Assembly (NCBI RefSeq): GCF_029227915.1
Contig: NC_079880.1
Span: 18,306,001 to 18,370,000, forward strand
Direction of reading: 5' to 3'
Source of the DNA: Hydractinia symbiolongicarpus
Lineage: Eukaryota; Cnidaria; Hydrozoa; Anthoathecata; Hydractiniidae
DNA length: 64,000 nucleotides
The stretch's first letter is position 1. Each line of letters starts with the position of its first letter. Made by a program: the position numbers and the translations under genes. Below the pieces are notes generated by a model that worked only from the letters and a program-made list of their open reading frames with translations, ran no database searches and was not told the DNA's origin. Positions 14,960 through 28,239 of the stretch are shown piece after piece.

Positions 14960-17366
14960 ATTTCTCTCAATGTACGCAAAAAATATCCAATCTGTATTCA
15001 CATACATACCTGATTCCGTGTTGTAGTAAAAACTTCACTACTACAATGAATGAATTCACTGTTATCCGTAGACCTTCATATGTTTGCCATGAGATGAACA
15101 TATTAGATTTGGCTTGATCCGAAAAATTACCAGGTCTGGTCTCGATAGATTCCTTCCATTGCTCGAAGTACGACAAAAAATTCTCCAACCAAGCAAATCT
15201 CTCATCATCTACCGATTCATATGGTCGTCAAAATGGTTTCCGTTTTAATGCATGCTCTGTTTTATTTTTAACATTTAAACAATCAAAGAACTTATCCATT
15301 TTCAAACAAAATTCTGCAGTGCCAGATGCTTCAGCTGGACCAAATTGGTTCAAAACATTTCCAACAGTTTCACTCAATACTTGGGCTGCAAGTCGGACTC
15401 TCATGACAGAATATGGTGTAAGATTGACATGATCCTTTTTCAATTTTGGCACCAACTTCAAACCACTTTCCAAATCTTCATAATACAAATTTGAAATGTG
15501 TGACCAAAGAATAAAACATCCATTATTCCACATGAATCTTGTTGCTCTACCTGAACCAGAATTTGAGAGACAGTTTGTAGTTGTTTTGATAAGATGTGGA
15601 GTGTCTGCAAAAAAGTAAATGAAACATTCCTCCTTGCTAAAAACATTTTTTGTACGATAAACGACATCTTTTCCGGTGTTTCTAGTTAAATTCTTGTGCA
15701 TTCTAAAAATTTACGGTTATATGAAGCACCGTAAGCAGTAGCAGCAATGACTTTCAAATTTATACCTTCAAGATAACATACAGCTCTCAAAAATATTGGC
15801 ATTATTTGGGCAGATGTTGCTCCAGTTGTTGCAAATGTACATAAACAATAAGACAATGGGTTGACAATACTTTTGACAAGAAATACCAATACATGAGATG
15901 CAAGTTCTTGAACATTTTGTAAGGTAGCAAAGTTAGTATGTATATCCCCTAGGTCAACAAAACCTATAAGTTCACCGGTATGTTTATCCCACACTAAATC
16001 TTCCTGGATATTCATTTCATCAAATAAAAGTAAAATATATCTCTCAGGATCAGTAAAGTTACCAGTTTTTTGTGTTAACTCTTGAATTATAGCAGAATTG
16101 AAACCACGTGTTGGTCTAATGTAATTCTTATAATCTCGAAGTGTACGTAAACTTGGTAGAACTAAAATCCCAGAGCCAGTTTTCGCATCATATCGCAGGT
16201 CATTATAAACAGAAGATGACTTTACGGCTAAGTTAAGACAATATTTTATTACCATGGGATGATAACGAACACTACTAGCACACGAGGAATTAACATAATT
16301 TTGTTGTTCCTCCCAAAACAATTTCATAAAATCAGGAACTTCTTTTTTGTCAACACCAGAAAATAATGTTCTAAAGTCATTATTCAATTCATTACTAATT
16401 GACTGACTTTCTTTTTCCAATGCACTTTTCATTCTGGTCAAATCTTGTTCCAACTGCTTACAATGCAATCGCTGTCCTTGAATATACAATTTCAAACGTT
16501 GATTTGAGGTGTGTGTTATCGGAGCATTTAGTTTGGCCGGTTGGTTTGAAACAACAGATTTTCGATTTTTTTTATAGGTTATATTCATATTGAATGACTC
16601 ACAGTTACCATTTGGATTGCTAAGATTTACCAAAATGTTACAATTGTTGGAACGATAATACTGATCCTGATGCAACCTTGATTTGAATAAGGATTTCTGA
16701 TAAATGTTATATTCAAAATGTTTTGGGACAACATGTTTCTGAAAGTTTACTTCTTTGTCAGGATCTGGTGTTTCAATACCATGACATATGTTGTAACTAT
16801 TCAGCTCAGCAATAAGGTTTGACAGGGTGACATTATGAAAATGACCGGTCATTCGATAAATAAAATTGACGCTGTTCAGGTAACATCCAACCATAAACTC
16901 TTAGAGAATATGATAGTGATGTATCAATAAAAATTTCATACTTCGGTAATACATGACAATCAGAGGTACAAATTACAGTAATAACATCTTCTTCACATTT
17001 GATATTCCAGCAACTAGCCAAAGATAATTTTTTGATTCGATGTGTGAAGTCAAGAAAATTTTTATATACAGACATGGGTGGAGAATTAGGAGGAGATAAC
17101 TGTTGTAAAACCATAAATTCTTCACGTTTCTGAATTGATGTTGGAGATCTGATGGATGATGTGAAGGTACTGCTAGAGCTCACACTTTTTTCAGGAAGGT
17201 TCAACGTTGGTAAAGCTCCTTCTTTCAATGCTTTTCGTGTTGGATCTAAACAGACAGGAGAATATAGCAAGTTAAGTACAGCAGCCCCAGCACAAATGTG
17301 CATTTTTGCATGCAAGTCTGTTGGCAGAAGGTTCTTTTGCCTGCAGGGAAACCAAGGAACAGCATA
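14960..17366 (-). pseudogene. P-element-type (THAP9-like) transposase, broken
   Basis: From right to left: a proline/serine-rich N-terminal part (17315-16850), a basic coiled-coil-like stretch near 16400-16500, then the catalytic core with LLLFDEMNIQEDLVWDKHTG and GFVDLGD (about 15945-16040). A piece at 15228-15701 holds [19 protein letters not shown], the [20 protein letters not shown] stretch and KFFDCLN, and a last piece lies at 14967-15190. These match the core of P-element/THAP9 transposases, which cut and paste DNA with GTP as cofactor. Reading is interrupted near 16850 (frame change), near 15700 (frame change) and at 15228 (in-frame TGA). A THAP zinc finger (C2CH) is not seen. It could lie upstream beyond a possible splice acceptor CTGCAG near 17340. 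The copy is dead as written, and no terminal inverted repeats were found. Confidence 0.85.
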
Positions 17367-18983
17367 AAAAAGAAAACAAAATAGTTCTACTTACACACAT
17401 AATAGTCGTCCTCCGTGAAGTGTCTTTCACATATATACAATTTGCGACTTTAATTGCGATCTCTTAGAGATTGGTCTATCTCTCTGTACTTCGTAATAAC
17501 ATTGATGAGATCTATCTTTTTTCTTATGACTATGTAATACATAATTGCAAATTGTAACTTTACACATATTTTGAAATTTCTAATTCTTTGAAAAAAGGAA
17601 CAGTGCATAGAAATTATATATAGCGTATTCAAAAAATCAATAAAAACTGTAGTTTTTCAACTTATTATTTTCGTTACTTTCACATTTGTCTTAGGCTCTA
17701 TCTATAAAATTGGATCCTGGAGACCCTTTTTTAGATCTTAATTAGATATATGTACACTATAAATGCTTTTAGCTTTCTTCTTCTGTCATTTCCCTTAATC
17801 ATTAGTTTCAAAATTTGGTTAAAATTTGCTCAAAAGACTTACCCATACATTTTTTGACTTTATAAATCTTGTCCGAAATTTTTCAGCTAAAATAAAAAAT
17901 AGTATCCGAAAGTTTTTCTACGGAAACATTTTTCCCCAAAAGTTACGTTGTTAATGTACATGACAACGACGATAACAAGTGTCCTCAAGGTTGTGGATAC
18001 ATAAAGATATGCATCCATAAAATCATGTCAAAGTTACTCAGTCAAGCATTATTTCGAGTCTATTTCAAACGGAAAAGGGTTATTCAAGGCTAAACAATAT
18101 TCTTAGAATTTGATTATTGTGAGCCTGAAAGTGTGCACAAATGTTGTTTTAACAAACAAATCTGTTATTGGTGCATAAATGCATCTGTTTTAAAACCACA
18201 AACGATAAGCCTCAATTGTCAATATCATTTTTGTGTTTGCTGGTCTTCTGTGCAAAGTCTTTGTAATCAAGTAAGCTCATGGCTTGACCATTTGGAATGA
18301 TCGAATTTCACCATGACAAAAAAGTTCGTGTTCAGCCAAGATTTTAAATATTTTTTCTCAGTTTATTATTTACATTGAAAACAAATATTATGAAACTGTA
18401 AGCTGTATTCTGTGCACATATAACACTTTGATTGGCTAATAAATGTAATAAAACAGTTTGATTGGTTTAAAGAGTTAGACTTCAATGGCGTCATTGATGT
18501 GGACGTATTTCCTTATTAGATATTTAAAAGATTTTATGCAACGCAGTCTTCATGCTTCACGATTCTTCTCCTCTACACACACAAAGCAGAGATTTGACAG
18601 TAATCGAAATACAACATCTTAAAGTTCTTGGGGCTGATTCAGTATTGACTTAAAAGTTTATTTTTAACTTATTTTCATTAAAAAGTTATTTTAAGCTCAG
18701 CTTTTGTGACATGAAAATAAACACGGTCATTTTACTCACAAAGACAAACGAGTATCAATTTAACACCTGGTTTATACGTGCAGAGAAGAAATTTATAAAA
18801 AATATAACGAAACACGTCACGAATTTCCTTTCCAAACAGCTTATTTTATAAACGTGTGTTGTTCGATGTATGCGAAAGTGTTTTATTTCTGATGTAACTT
18901 TATTACGCATGTTTCTCTTGTGAGATATGATTGTAAAATATTGACGAACATGACAAGTTGTCATAAGCTCCTCATTACATTGA

Positions 18984-19236
18984 TTTTTGTCACCTAAATG
19001 TCATTTTAGGCCAAAATTGTTCCGAAAATTAAAACTACTTTATTTTCGACAAAATTTGACAAAGTTACCAAAAAGATTACGCCGCACATGATGGTGACAT
19101 CAAAATTTTGCTTTTTGTCACTTAAATGACATTTTAGGTCAAAATTGTTGCGAAAATAAAAAATTACTTTAATTTCGCCAAAATTTGACAAAGTTAACAA
19201 GAAAAGTATGCTGAACATGATGGTGACATCAAAATG
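18984..19236. repeat. Tandem pair, unit about 126 bp
   Basis: Both copies run in the same order: TTTTTGTCACYTAAATG, CATTTTAGG, CAAAATTGTT, AAATTTGACAAAGTTA, then ATGATGGTGACATCAAAAT. They differ by scattered substitutions, so the duplication is old. Confidence 0.85.
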
Positions 19237-19388
19237 TTAACTTTCAACTATGAATGATAGGCTGTATTTTTTCTTTTTTCTAGTAATATGGTTTTTTTAA
19301 CTAAAGCTATTTCCTTTTTCGAACAATTAAGATCGTATATTATTTTTCTTTATTTTGCTTTTTCTAACTGAGTGACTTTCTTATATCC

Positions 19389-19455
19389 CGTTTTTTTTGT
19401 TGTTGTTGTTGTTGTTGTTTTTTGTTCTTTTTTTTTTTTTTTAGGGGGGGGGGGG
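19389..19455. repeat. Low-complexity (TTG)n, poly-T and poly-G run
   Basis: A TTG triplet run, then about 20 T residues and about 12 G residues in a row. A reading frame crosses it but it is not gene-like. Confidence 0.9.
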
Positions 19456-20140
19456 GTTACTGAATTACTGGAATTCAAAAATTTTAGGTGGACCTTGTGG
19501 TCTTTCTTCTTCCTGTCAGTCAGTTTACTCCAGACTGACCTAACGAAAATTGAAATTTTGAGGAACTTTCTATCAAACTTTGTTGGCGAGCTAGTTTACG
19601 TATATTATACGTCTTGTTATTACTATTTAGCGAACCAACTTACCTCAATTGGAGCCAACGACCTCTGTTATCATCGGATAATATAAACGCCTTTATACTC
19701 TTTCTAACAAATTATAAATTCGATTTTTTCTTTTCCTACAAAGCTGGACAATTTTTCGCCAATCTAGGGAAATTGAAATGAGAACATTTTTAATGCGTGT
19801 TACAAAATGAGAAACATCCTGCTACTTTGTCGTTGCGCATAAGTACAGATTATTAGCCTGAAATGTGTCAGTTAGCATTATGTCCTCTAAAAATAACTTA
19901 ATGGCTTGTCAAAGCTATAATTTAAGACGTTAACGCTAAAAATTCAAAAGGTTGGACAAGATAATGTTGGCATTTCGCCCAGATATGTGGTGTGGTTATG
20001 GAAAATAGAAAAAACAAACATTTAATTTTTTTTTCTATATGCACACGAAACAGTTTTGAGTGTTGTCTTTCATCAATTTGGAATGTAAATACAGCAACTG
20101 CAAGTGGAAACCGGTTTATGTTGTTATTAGTTAATCGTTA

Positions 20141-20175
20141 GTATATAAAAACCAGCCTTGTTTGTGGTGTTGAAA
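20141..20175 (+). promoter_or_regulatory. TATA-type core promoter of four-exon gene
   Basis: GTATATAAAAACCAGCC contains a consensus TATA box at 20142-20150. Transcription would start about 25-30 bp downstream, leaving a 5-prime leader of roughly 115 nt before the ATG at 20288. The position relative to a well-supported first exon is the main support. Confidence 0.5.
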
Positions 20176-20287
20176 GTCAAATATTTGGTTTTGTTCACGA
20201 ATGTTTAAAATAATTTGAAAAAGTTTAGAAGAGATTATTAAAATATTGTTGTGTTTTACCTATTTCAAAACTAGTGGAAATATAAAA

Positions 20288-23200
20288 ATGGCGCTGGAAC
20301 CAAATCCGATACATGGAACTAACGAAAGAATATCCAGGGCAGCCATTGAAGTTTCATTCGATGAGAATTTTGACGATATTTACAACAGAAGATTCAAAAA
20401 GTATTGCTTATTACTGGCTAAGGTATATATTTTTTTTATTTATTCTAGATCAGGTCAGAAATACATACAGTCTATGCGATCCATGTGACATTAATATCAC
20501 TTTTGTCTTGTGTTTCATATTTCTCAGTCAAAGAATTCATAATAAAGCTAAAAATTAACATAACAATTAATATTGGTAGAGCAATTTCTCTATAAAATCC
20601 TTTGGATTTGGAAAAAAAATATGGTGGTTGCTTTATGCTCACGTAATATTTAAGTCATGCAGGGTTCTAAATTTTGGTTTTAGTATCAACCGCACCTCAA
20701 AACGCCAAACATTTTAAAATAATTGTGTTCAAATGGCACATCTTTCAAGAGAGCATTGTATATTTCTGTTAGATTTTATCAAAAACTAAACATTTTTTTT
20801 AATCAATACATGTTTCGACACGTTCTATTTCATATTCAGTCATAGAATCGTGTTAAAGGTAAAAATAAAAAGTTATTATCTGTTTCAATTCCTGGCATAA
20901 ACAAATCTTGTCACAAAGAACATTAAAAGTTAATAATTTAACCAAATGTCTATTTGATGTTGATGCGTCGTGTAAAAAACTGTTTATAACAATTGATAAA
21001 TGATCTTAATACAATCTGACTGTATGAAGCTCTCTCTCCATATATATGTTTATAAGCTTCACTGCACTGCACATCACACTTAGGTGGAGGATTTTTTGTA
21101 GTTGCATTATATGCTAATGAGTCGGCTTTTTTAATGTGAAAGCGTATAACACGTGTGTTGTCACCTCCTGGAATGTTTTATTAGAAGTCTCCTAGATAGT
21201 TTTGTTTTGGTTATACTAAGACGCATCACATAACAACCTTTTAAACTTCTAACGTGTGCATAGATAAAACATTGGAGTACTTTGCGTATTTTTAATAAAT
21301 TATGTTTTTCATGATTGTAATTTTTAGATTCACTATTCAATTTGTTATGGGCGCAATTACATACAAACCCCCCCAAAAAAATTTATTTTTCAAACTAACA
21401 AGTAGGCTAAAAAACATATTTTTATACGCCAAATGAATTTCCATTTCTTTCATGCAGCCATAAAAACAAAAAAGAGACTGTGATCAATTAAAAACTTGAG
21501 ACAGAAAAAGTTTATGCTACGGATAAATAATAATAACTGCTCTGGCAAATCTGGACCCTTATTGTCTGTGTTTACAAAAGCGCAACGAAGTTGATTTATA
21601 AGATTAGCGACACAATATTCAAATACTTCAGATTGTAAGAAAATTTGACAAGAAATTTATTTTAAGTTAATATTTTGCTTATAGAAAAATGAAATCATAA
21701 CATTTGTGATTCTTTGCGTTTTCCTATTAATTTCAAAATCATTTTACAAAGCTATTAACCATTCGGTTTGATTATTTTTACTAGCGAACCTAAAAGTAAT
21801 TTTTATTCAGTTTTATGTAGAGAATAAATACCTTCTTCACCGTTGAAGCAGTGAGGAGAACTAAAATTAAGGAAAAATTCCATTTTTTAAAAAATATACA
21901 TCGTTGGCACTTTACACTTTCATTTTCTGTTAAACTACTGAGCATATTTCGGATCCATGACGTCATAAAGATTATGTGATTTTTTATTTATTTATACAAA
22001 GTATCGGTTTGTTGCTGACGCATGTTTACGTTTTCTCTCTAACCCTATTTATGCAAAGATCAACCTAGCATACTTTCAATAACAACATTAAAGACGATCA
22101 GTTTCGTCCTGTGAGACAATTTGATTCGCATATTTACCGTGTAGTGGACAATGACAAAATCTATGATCATGCGATAAAAACTGAGCAAAATTCCAGTGTA
22201 GAAAAACACCATTTTTGATGACTGAGAAATAAAAAAAAACACAAAAATACTCTCAACTGTCCTTAGAACGTCATAGACTGTTATCCCCCATAATTGGCTT
22301 ACCACATGCTTGTCCCTTAAAGTTGCAACAAGTTTCTATACGCTCTTAAAGACAGTTCGTGAGCAAGTTTCTACTGCTGTGGGATATGTCACTATTTCTT
22401 TGCTGGCGTCAATTTACGTCGATGACATTTACTTCATTCGTAGAAATTTTGCGAGTGCGGTTTTGCGGAGAGATGCTTTCAAAAATGTGGTTTTGCATGT
22501 AGAAGCTTTCGCTAGAGTGGTTTCGCAAGTCGCAACTCTAACATAATTTTTATCTTTGAAAATAGATACTCGAGTGTGTACTGCAAAAGCCATGAATTTT
22601 CTTGAATTTTTCTGCACTGTGTTAACTTACAAAGATATGCAAGGCTTACAAATTTTCTATGCGATAAATATTTGACACAGCGTAACTCATTTGGAAATAG
22701 CGCCATTATGAATAAACTATATAAATGGTAAAAATGTTTGGCGCATTTTACAAAAACTTTGTAAACACTTTTCGTGAAAGGTCTGTCCTTCGTCCTATAT
22801 ATACTAGAGCAGATATCCTGGGGTAGGAGTGAGTTTAACCAGCTCAGATAAATTTTGAATGGCTCAAGTTATGTTAGTGAAACTTGATAGTACAGAGTAT
22901 GGCACAAAAGACACTGACTAACGGATTTAATTTTTAGAACATGAGTTTTTATCGTTCGCCACTGTGTATCGACTAGATTGGTTTGCACATGAATTATGTG
23001 CACTAAACTATCCTATGCCATTAAAAATAATTCCTTTCGACACAATACAGAAGGTGAGTAAAAGCAATGCTAAAGAATAACGGTCTTTCATGAAAACACA
23101 TTTAGCAACACGGTTCCTAAAGAAAAAAATGATAAAATTCACTAGTTTTAAATTGGTGTTAGAATCCAGCCACTTCCAGTTTATAAATCGGGTTAACGCT

Positions 23201-26200
23201 GCGTCAATGTCCATGGTCTGTTCCATAGAATGTCTTTGCCAAGTGCCTTATCTGTTAGTAAAACGATCCTTCTGAATACCACTCATCCATTTTGAAGAGA
23301 TATTTTCAAACGCTTCTGTTTGTATATGTCTTGGAAATTATAGTTTTAATTTTTGTGAAATACAAATCGTTTATTGGGATGTGATCAATAGTTTTATGAT
23401 AATTTGGGAAACAAACATACTAAGTTATCAAGATAAAAAACCATTTGTGGAAATGACGTCAATATATACTCAACATAATAAAAAGCTGAGAAAGTTCCAA
23501 GGGAATACTTTCAATAAAGTTGCTTTAAACGATTGTTGGATAAGTAACAACTCGTTAAATCTTAGCGATAACCCAAAATAGTCACTAGTTTAAATTCCGC
23601 CCGGTCCAAGTTTTCACTTTTATTTTTGAAACATGGATTAAGAACAAAAAAAGTATAAAAGCAAAATCTAGCAACACCTGTTGATATTACATTTCTTTCG
23701 TCTGATTTTGCTTTTTCCGGAATATGTTAAAATTAATCGTTGCATATTTTCAGCGGTTAAATATTTCAAGTATGATGTCAACCCCGCCTTGGTGTCTCTT
23801 TTTTGCATATCAGACAGCGAGACGAAAGTTCATCAATAAGTGCAGCGCGATAAGAGACAAATAGCCCTTGGAACGAGGTTGTTATAGTCCTGTCGTTGTC
23901 AAGACCACCGGCGCAAACTGGTGGTGAAAATTTTGATGCATATGAGTTGAATCAAAATTTTTATCAAAACTGAAAAGAAAAAAAAAAGAAAAAAATCGAT
24001 TTTGATGGATTTTGATGAAGTTTGTTCTCAAACAAACTTTTCATCAAAATAGATTTTAGATTTTGATGCATTTGAGTTGATTTCATCAAAATTTATTTCT
24101 TATCCACCGCGTTGAGTGCAAAAATATGTAAGATGGAGTGTCTTTCGAATGTTTTACATTCGAAAATTCGAAAGATAAAAACAAAACAATTAAATTTTAC
24201 TACAGCTTTATTGTCAAAAGCAGTCATGTCGTCTTCAGATAACGTGATTGTGGAAATCCAAGAAATCCTATCAGTAATGGGAATTCATTTAGAAAGAAAA
24301 ATGACCTGAAAAAAAAAATCCCTCATTTGGTCTTCTTTTCACCCAATTTCGAGTTGGTCATCGAGTAGGCTTTTCGTCGCCTAAATCAACGAGCTCACTC
24401 AACAAAACCAAAGTGGCTAGCTCCGCCATCTTAAATTTTAAAAAGAATGAAACACCAATATTCCAATGTTTTTATCAAACTCATTTTGATGACATTGCAA
24501 ATGACAAATTCGATTTCAACAAAATTTCGGATTTTGATCAAAATCTCATCAAAATCGAGTATCTTGATTTTGATGAGATTTTGATGCATTTGCGCCGGCC
24601 TATCTTAATTTACTGTAAGTGATAGTCGGTAGCACTCCAAGTTTCTAAACGAAATGGACTCGATTAAAGGAGGATATTTTTGTGGTGATAAAACAGCCTC
24701 ATAGAAAATGTTATAAAATGGTTCTTGTAAAATTTTAACCTTTTGTTAATAAACTGGATCTTTCAAAAAACAGGAAATTTAATCGTCTTAACAAAAGTTG
24801 AACGAAGTTTGGTGTCGTATTTTGGGAGCATCAAAGGAAGATTTATTTCAATAGACTGGACTCCTAGCACTAACAACATTCAACTGTATTACGTAAAGCA
24901 GTAGCTTTTATAAGAGAGTATCAGAATCCAAGCAAAACACAAAAACAGTTTCAGAAGTGCGTACTTTGAGATATCCAATATTGGAATTGAGCACATGCTA
25001 CTGTAGATATCTTTTCCAAATAAATCTTAATTTTTGCAGATTGTATATTTTTATTTTTTTAGGAAAAAGAACTACTGCGACGTATGGTAAGATAATCCTG
25101 CAATTTTTTTTATTCATAATATAATAGAGAAAGTAAGAAGGATTTGACAATTTTATAAAGAACACGAATGTCTTACTTTTCATCGCGATTAGATTTTAGA
25201 CATTACATTTTTTTTCAAATCCAATAATCGACATGAGCGTATCTCAAAAGAAGTCACTCTAAAAAAACACGTTTTATATTAAAAAAAGAAGTCTAGGTTA
25301 CTTAATTATTCGTGATTTAGGTTTAAAAGCTTCTTTAAAAGGGTGTCTTATCAAACATTAAGTATTTAGATTGCAAGCATCATTTATTTTTCTTAACATG
25401 TATGCATACTTAAAAAACTAGTGCCATTTGCGGTTAATGCTTTCTTTGAAATAAAAGGGGATGGGTTGGGGTGGGGGTAAGGGTGTTCTCTGTATTTTAA
25501 CTTTCAATTATTCTTATGTGCTGGTTTTACTTCTCACTTATACTTTTAGGGAAAAGTTCGAGTACGAAGTTCTACTGTGGGACCAAAAGGTGTGTATTTT
25601 AGAAGCTCAGTTTTTATTTCTTTTTATAAAACAATTTAACATTATGTAAAAGATATTTGAAACTTTGTAACAGCTATCACTTTAAATAAGAAGAAAAATA
25701 GACACAATCCTATTTTGTATTTTGTAAACGTATATTCGACAATTTATTATGCGTATACATGCGTCTTTTTTTTTTTCATTTGTTTGTTTTTACAATATTT
25801 TTTCTTTTTTTTTTTAAACTGGGTCAATAAATACAAATTTTTATGTTTTTAAAAAGCAGTGGTTGTTTCACTGTGTCTGGTATTCCTTGTGATAGAACAA
25901 GCAAAATGATCCTCACTCAATGGGATTCGGCTTCTATGAAGACAAAGGGTAACTGATCACATCAGAGTGAAGATCACCCTTTTTCTCACGCATATTATGA
26001 CAACAGACAAATGTTCATTTCTTTTATCAGCCATCAATCCACTAAAAAATTAAAAAATGATCTTGCTTCACGTCCATTACCACCCAAGTGCTAAATACAA
26101 GGGACGTGAAGTAACTCAATGATGCGTGGAGCTGACGCCCGTTTCTTTTCTTTCTTATTAAACGCATATGCTTTTTTCACTTTCACGTTTCGATGATTAC

Positions 26201-27945
26201 ACAGCCTAAAAAATGCTTCTGTTCAGAAACCCAAAAACTTTATGTTCGCGTTTTGAGTTTAAAATTGCCAGACTTGCCTGATCTATTATTGGAATAGCAA
26301 ATATTAGTTATGCCACATGGAAATAGAAACAGGAAGCAATTTCTTCGTTAACTGAAGTCATCTAAGAGACGTTAGTAAAATCTTTTAAAAACACATGTTA
26401 AAATTATATTTTTAATTTATAAAGTAGCACGAAGCTTTTCGTAACTGAGTTGAGGACTTGAAAATGTAACTCAGCTACGAAAAGCTTCGTGCTACTTTAT
26501 AAATTAAAAATAAAATTTTAACATGTATTTTTAAAACTTTTCTTATTTATTTGTTGGCTGATTTATCATAATGTTAGTAAAATCAATACAGTATTACGTG
26601 CTAGCACAAAATGTCATATTACTGGTGGTATATGGTATATTATGTATCTTTGAATTAAAAAATGTCAACTCACAAAATCACCAATAGGCTCAAACAATAA
26701 TTTTTCAAACCTTGTTGAGAAAATAATTAGTACTTCACTTAAGTCTGATTTTGCAAGGTGTAAGGTTCTAAATGATTATTGGTTTTGTTTGATCACAGGT
26801 GGATTTTATCATTTTTCTACTGCAAAACGTGTTTTAAGGAAACGATTCCAAGAAATCTTGTTAAATCATGTTCCCATGTTTCTCTCCTTTTCTACAGAAA
26901 ATGATTCATCACCCTTGGGTGAAATAACAGAGAACAACAATACGGAAGATCCACTTCAAACGCGACCGTTACTTACCGACGGCCGACGTGCAAGCTCTCT
27001 AAAAGACATGCGACATTTAACGCCTCCGAGGGCCACATTAACGTCTTGCCGTCGTTTGTCAACGAGTTATGAAGAACTGGATCCGCTGCCATTTAACGAA
27101 AAAGTAGGCGAAGAAAATTACCCACAATCCGTTAGGCATTCGTCAACAATAAGTCGGAGAAAACCGGCAATCCCTCATTCTCACAGCTGCGAAGGAATAT
27201 CCTCAAACGATCAAGAAAAACCTGTCAGATTAAAACACGCGGAAAGTTTCGACGACGTGGCTGTTGGTCAAATGCTTGCACAAATGGTTAATCCTGACAG
27301 CAACGGCTTACGTAGTTACGACAGAGATTCGTTAAAGACGTCATCATCAAGAGATCTAACAGACCGGAATGTCAGAGACGTTGTGAAGGAATCTAAGGTA
27401 TGGCTATCAAGTTGGAGAATAATATAAAAAGAAAGCAATTGAGATTTCAGTTTTTATATACATTGTTTGCACTTCTTCTTGTCAGACGAGTATTCACCTG
27501 CTTATTTGGTTTGTTGTTTTTTAAGTTTGCTAATGTGTTTATCTGCAAAACACGTCAAGTAAAAATGCTATAAAAAAAGACATATTTTAAGACTTTAACA
27601 CTTTTTCAAAGCTAGCAAAATAGTAGTCACTGTGAGCCGCTTTTAGCTTTTAACTGTATCCTTCCTTATGTTTAAAAGTGTGCTCTAACTTTCTTTTACA
27701 AATTTTTCCACAAAAAGTTCTTCTACAACATTCTTTAGACATTACGCTCTTCCAGTCCATCATTAGAACGCAGGCTAGCTCAAGCACGCTTAAAAGCTAT
27801 AAAACGAGACGAAACAATGCGCAGACTGGATGACGACTTTACTCGAGCAAGAGAGATCATGAACAGATACAAATCAACCGAGTCGTTAAATGGAGGTTTG
27901 TCAGCAGAAGAAGAGGACGATAAAAGAAGAACCTGGAGCAAATGA
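20288..27945 (+). CDS. Four-exon host gene, 293-aa protein of unknown function
   Basis: Exons: 20288-20422 (135 nt, starts ATGGCGCTGGAACC), 25550-25589 (40 nt), 26898-27397 (500 nt) and 27739-27945 (ends TGA). Donors are GTATAT, GTGTGT and GTATGG; acceptors are TTTTAG, CTACAG and CTTTAG. The phases fit throughout: 0 after exon 1, 1 after the 40-nt exon, 0 after exon 3. That gives an open product of 293 residues. Exon 1 is acidic and amphipathic (SFDENFDDIYNRRFKKY). Exon 3 is rich in Ser, Arg and Pro, looks disordered, and has RRxSS-like possible phosphorylation sites. Exon 4 is highly charged and helical (RRLAQARLKAIKRDETMRRL), probably a short coiled coil. There is no signal peptide or membrane span. 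I do not recognise the family. Further exons in the 5.1-kb first intron cannot be excluded. Confidence 0.6.
20423..25549. other. First intron of four-exon gene, 5.1 kb
   Basis: No convincing coding sequence was found. It contains a MITE-like segment at 23909-24601, listed separately. The remaining sequence is AT-rich with short CATCAAAAT-type motifs. Confidence 0.45.
23909..24601. mobile_element. Candidate MITE with CCGGCGCAAA ends
   Basis: The left end reads CCGGCGCAAA and the right end reads TTTGCGCCGG, a perfect 10-bp inverted pair about 690 bp apart. Both ends are followed inward by repeated ATTTTGATG / CATCAAAAT motifs that can pair. No target duplication is clear (flanks ACCA and CCTA), so the boundaries are provisional. 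Confidence 0.5.
26383..26536. repeat. Long near-perfect hairpin, about 67-bp arms
   Basis: The left arm 26383-26449 and the right arm 26470-26536 are reverse complements with about four mismatches, separated by a 20-nt loop. The stem includes AGTAGCACGAAGCTTTTCGT. It lies in the third intron-exon interval of the four-exon gene, 361 bp before exon 3. It could be a fold-back MITE or, if transcribed, a long-stem RNA hairpin. Confidence 0.9.
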
Positions 27946-28231
27946 CGAAATAAGAAAATTTTCTGCTCATCAGAGTATCGTTTAACAGAATTTATAAGTT
28001 TTTGCATTAGCTATAATACGAATTCAGTCTATAAGTTTTCAGGTTTTTTTAAGAAAATCACATTCTGAAATAAGGAGAATTTGCAGATGATTGAAAAAAC
28101 TTCTTTGTTTTGCAGTATGCTCTGTTGGCGTGAAAAGAGGCCAACGTTAAACAGGAAAGCACATGGTTGCTGATCAAGCTTTTCGCCTGCGTCTCCTAAC
28201 ATAAGCATTTGAACAAAGTACGTGGTTCCTT

Positions 28232-28237
28232 AATAAA
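28232..28237 (+). terminator. Candidate polyadenylation signal of four-exon gene
   Basis: AATAAA occurs 287 nt after the stop codon at 27943-27945. It is the first canonical hexamer that I noticed downstream. In AT-rich DNA such hexamers are frequent, so support is modest. Confidence 0.35.
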
Positions 28238-28239
28238 AA

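Larger units (their letters stand above)
17400..20140. other. Intergenic stretch before the four-exon gene
   Basis: No gene is recognised. It contains a diverged 126-bp tandem pair (18984-19236) and a TTG/poly-T/poly-G low-complexity run (19391-19453), listed separately. Confidence 0.5.

Noticed and set aside
19372-19686. 104-codon frame with poly-Val and poly-Gly
   Set aside because: It crosses a TTG/T/G homopolymer run, and the remainder has no recognisable domain or splice support.
26460-26900. Upstream part of the open frame from 26789 as the real start of a gene
   Set aside because: The sequence before 26898 is a polypyrimidine tract ending in CTACAG, and the phase agrees with the 40-nt exon, so the Met at 26789 is intronic.
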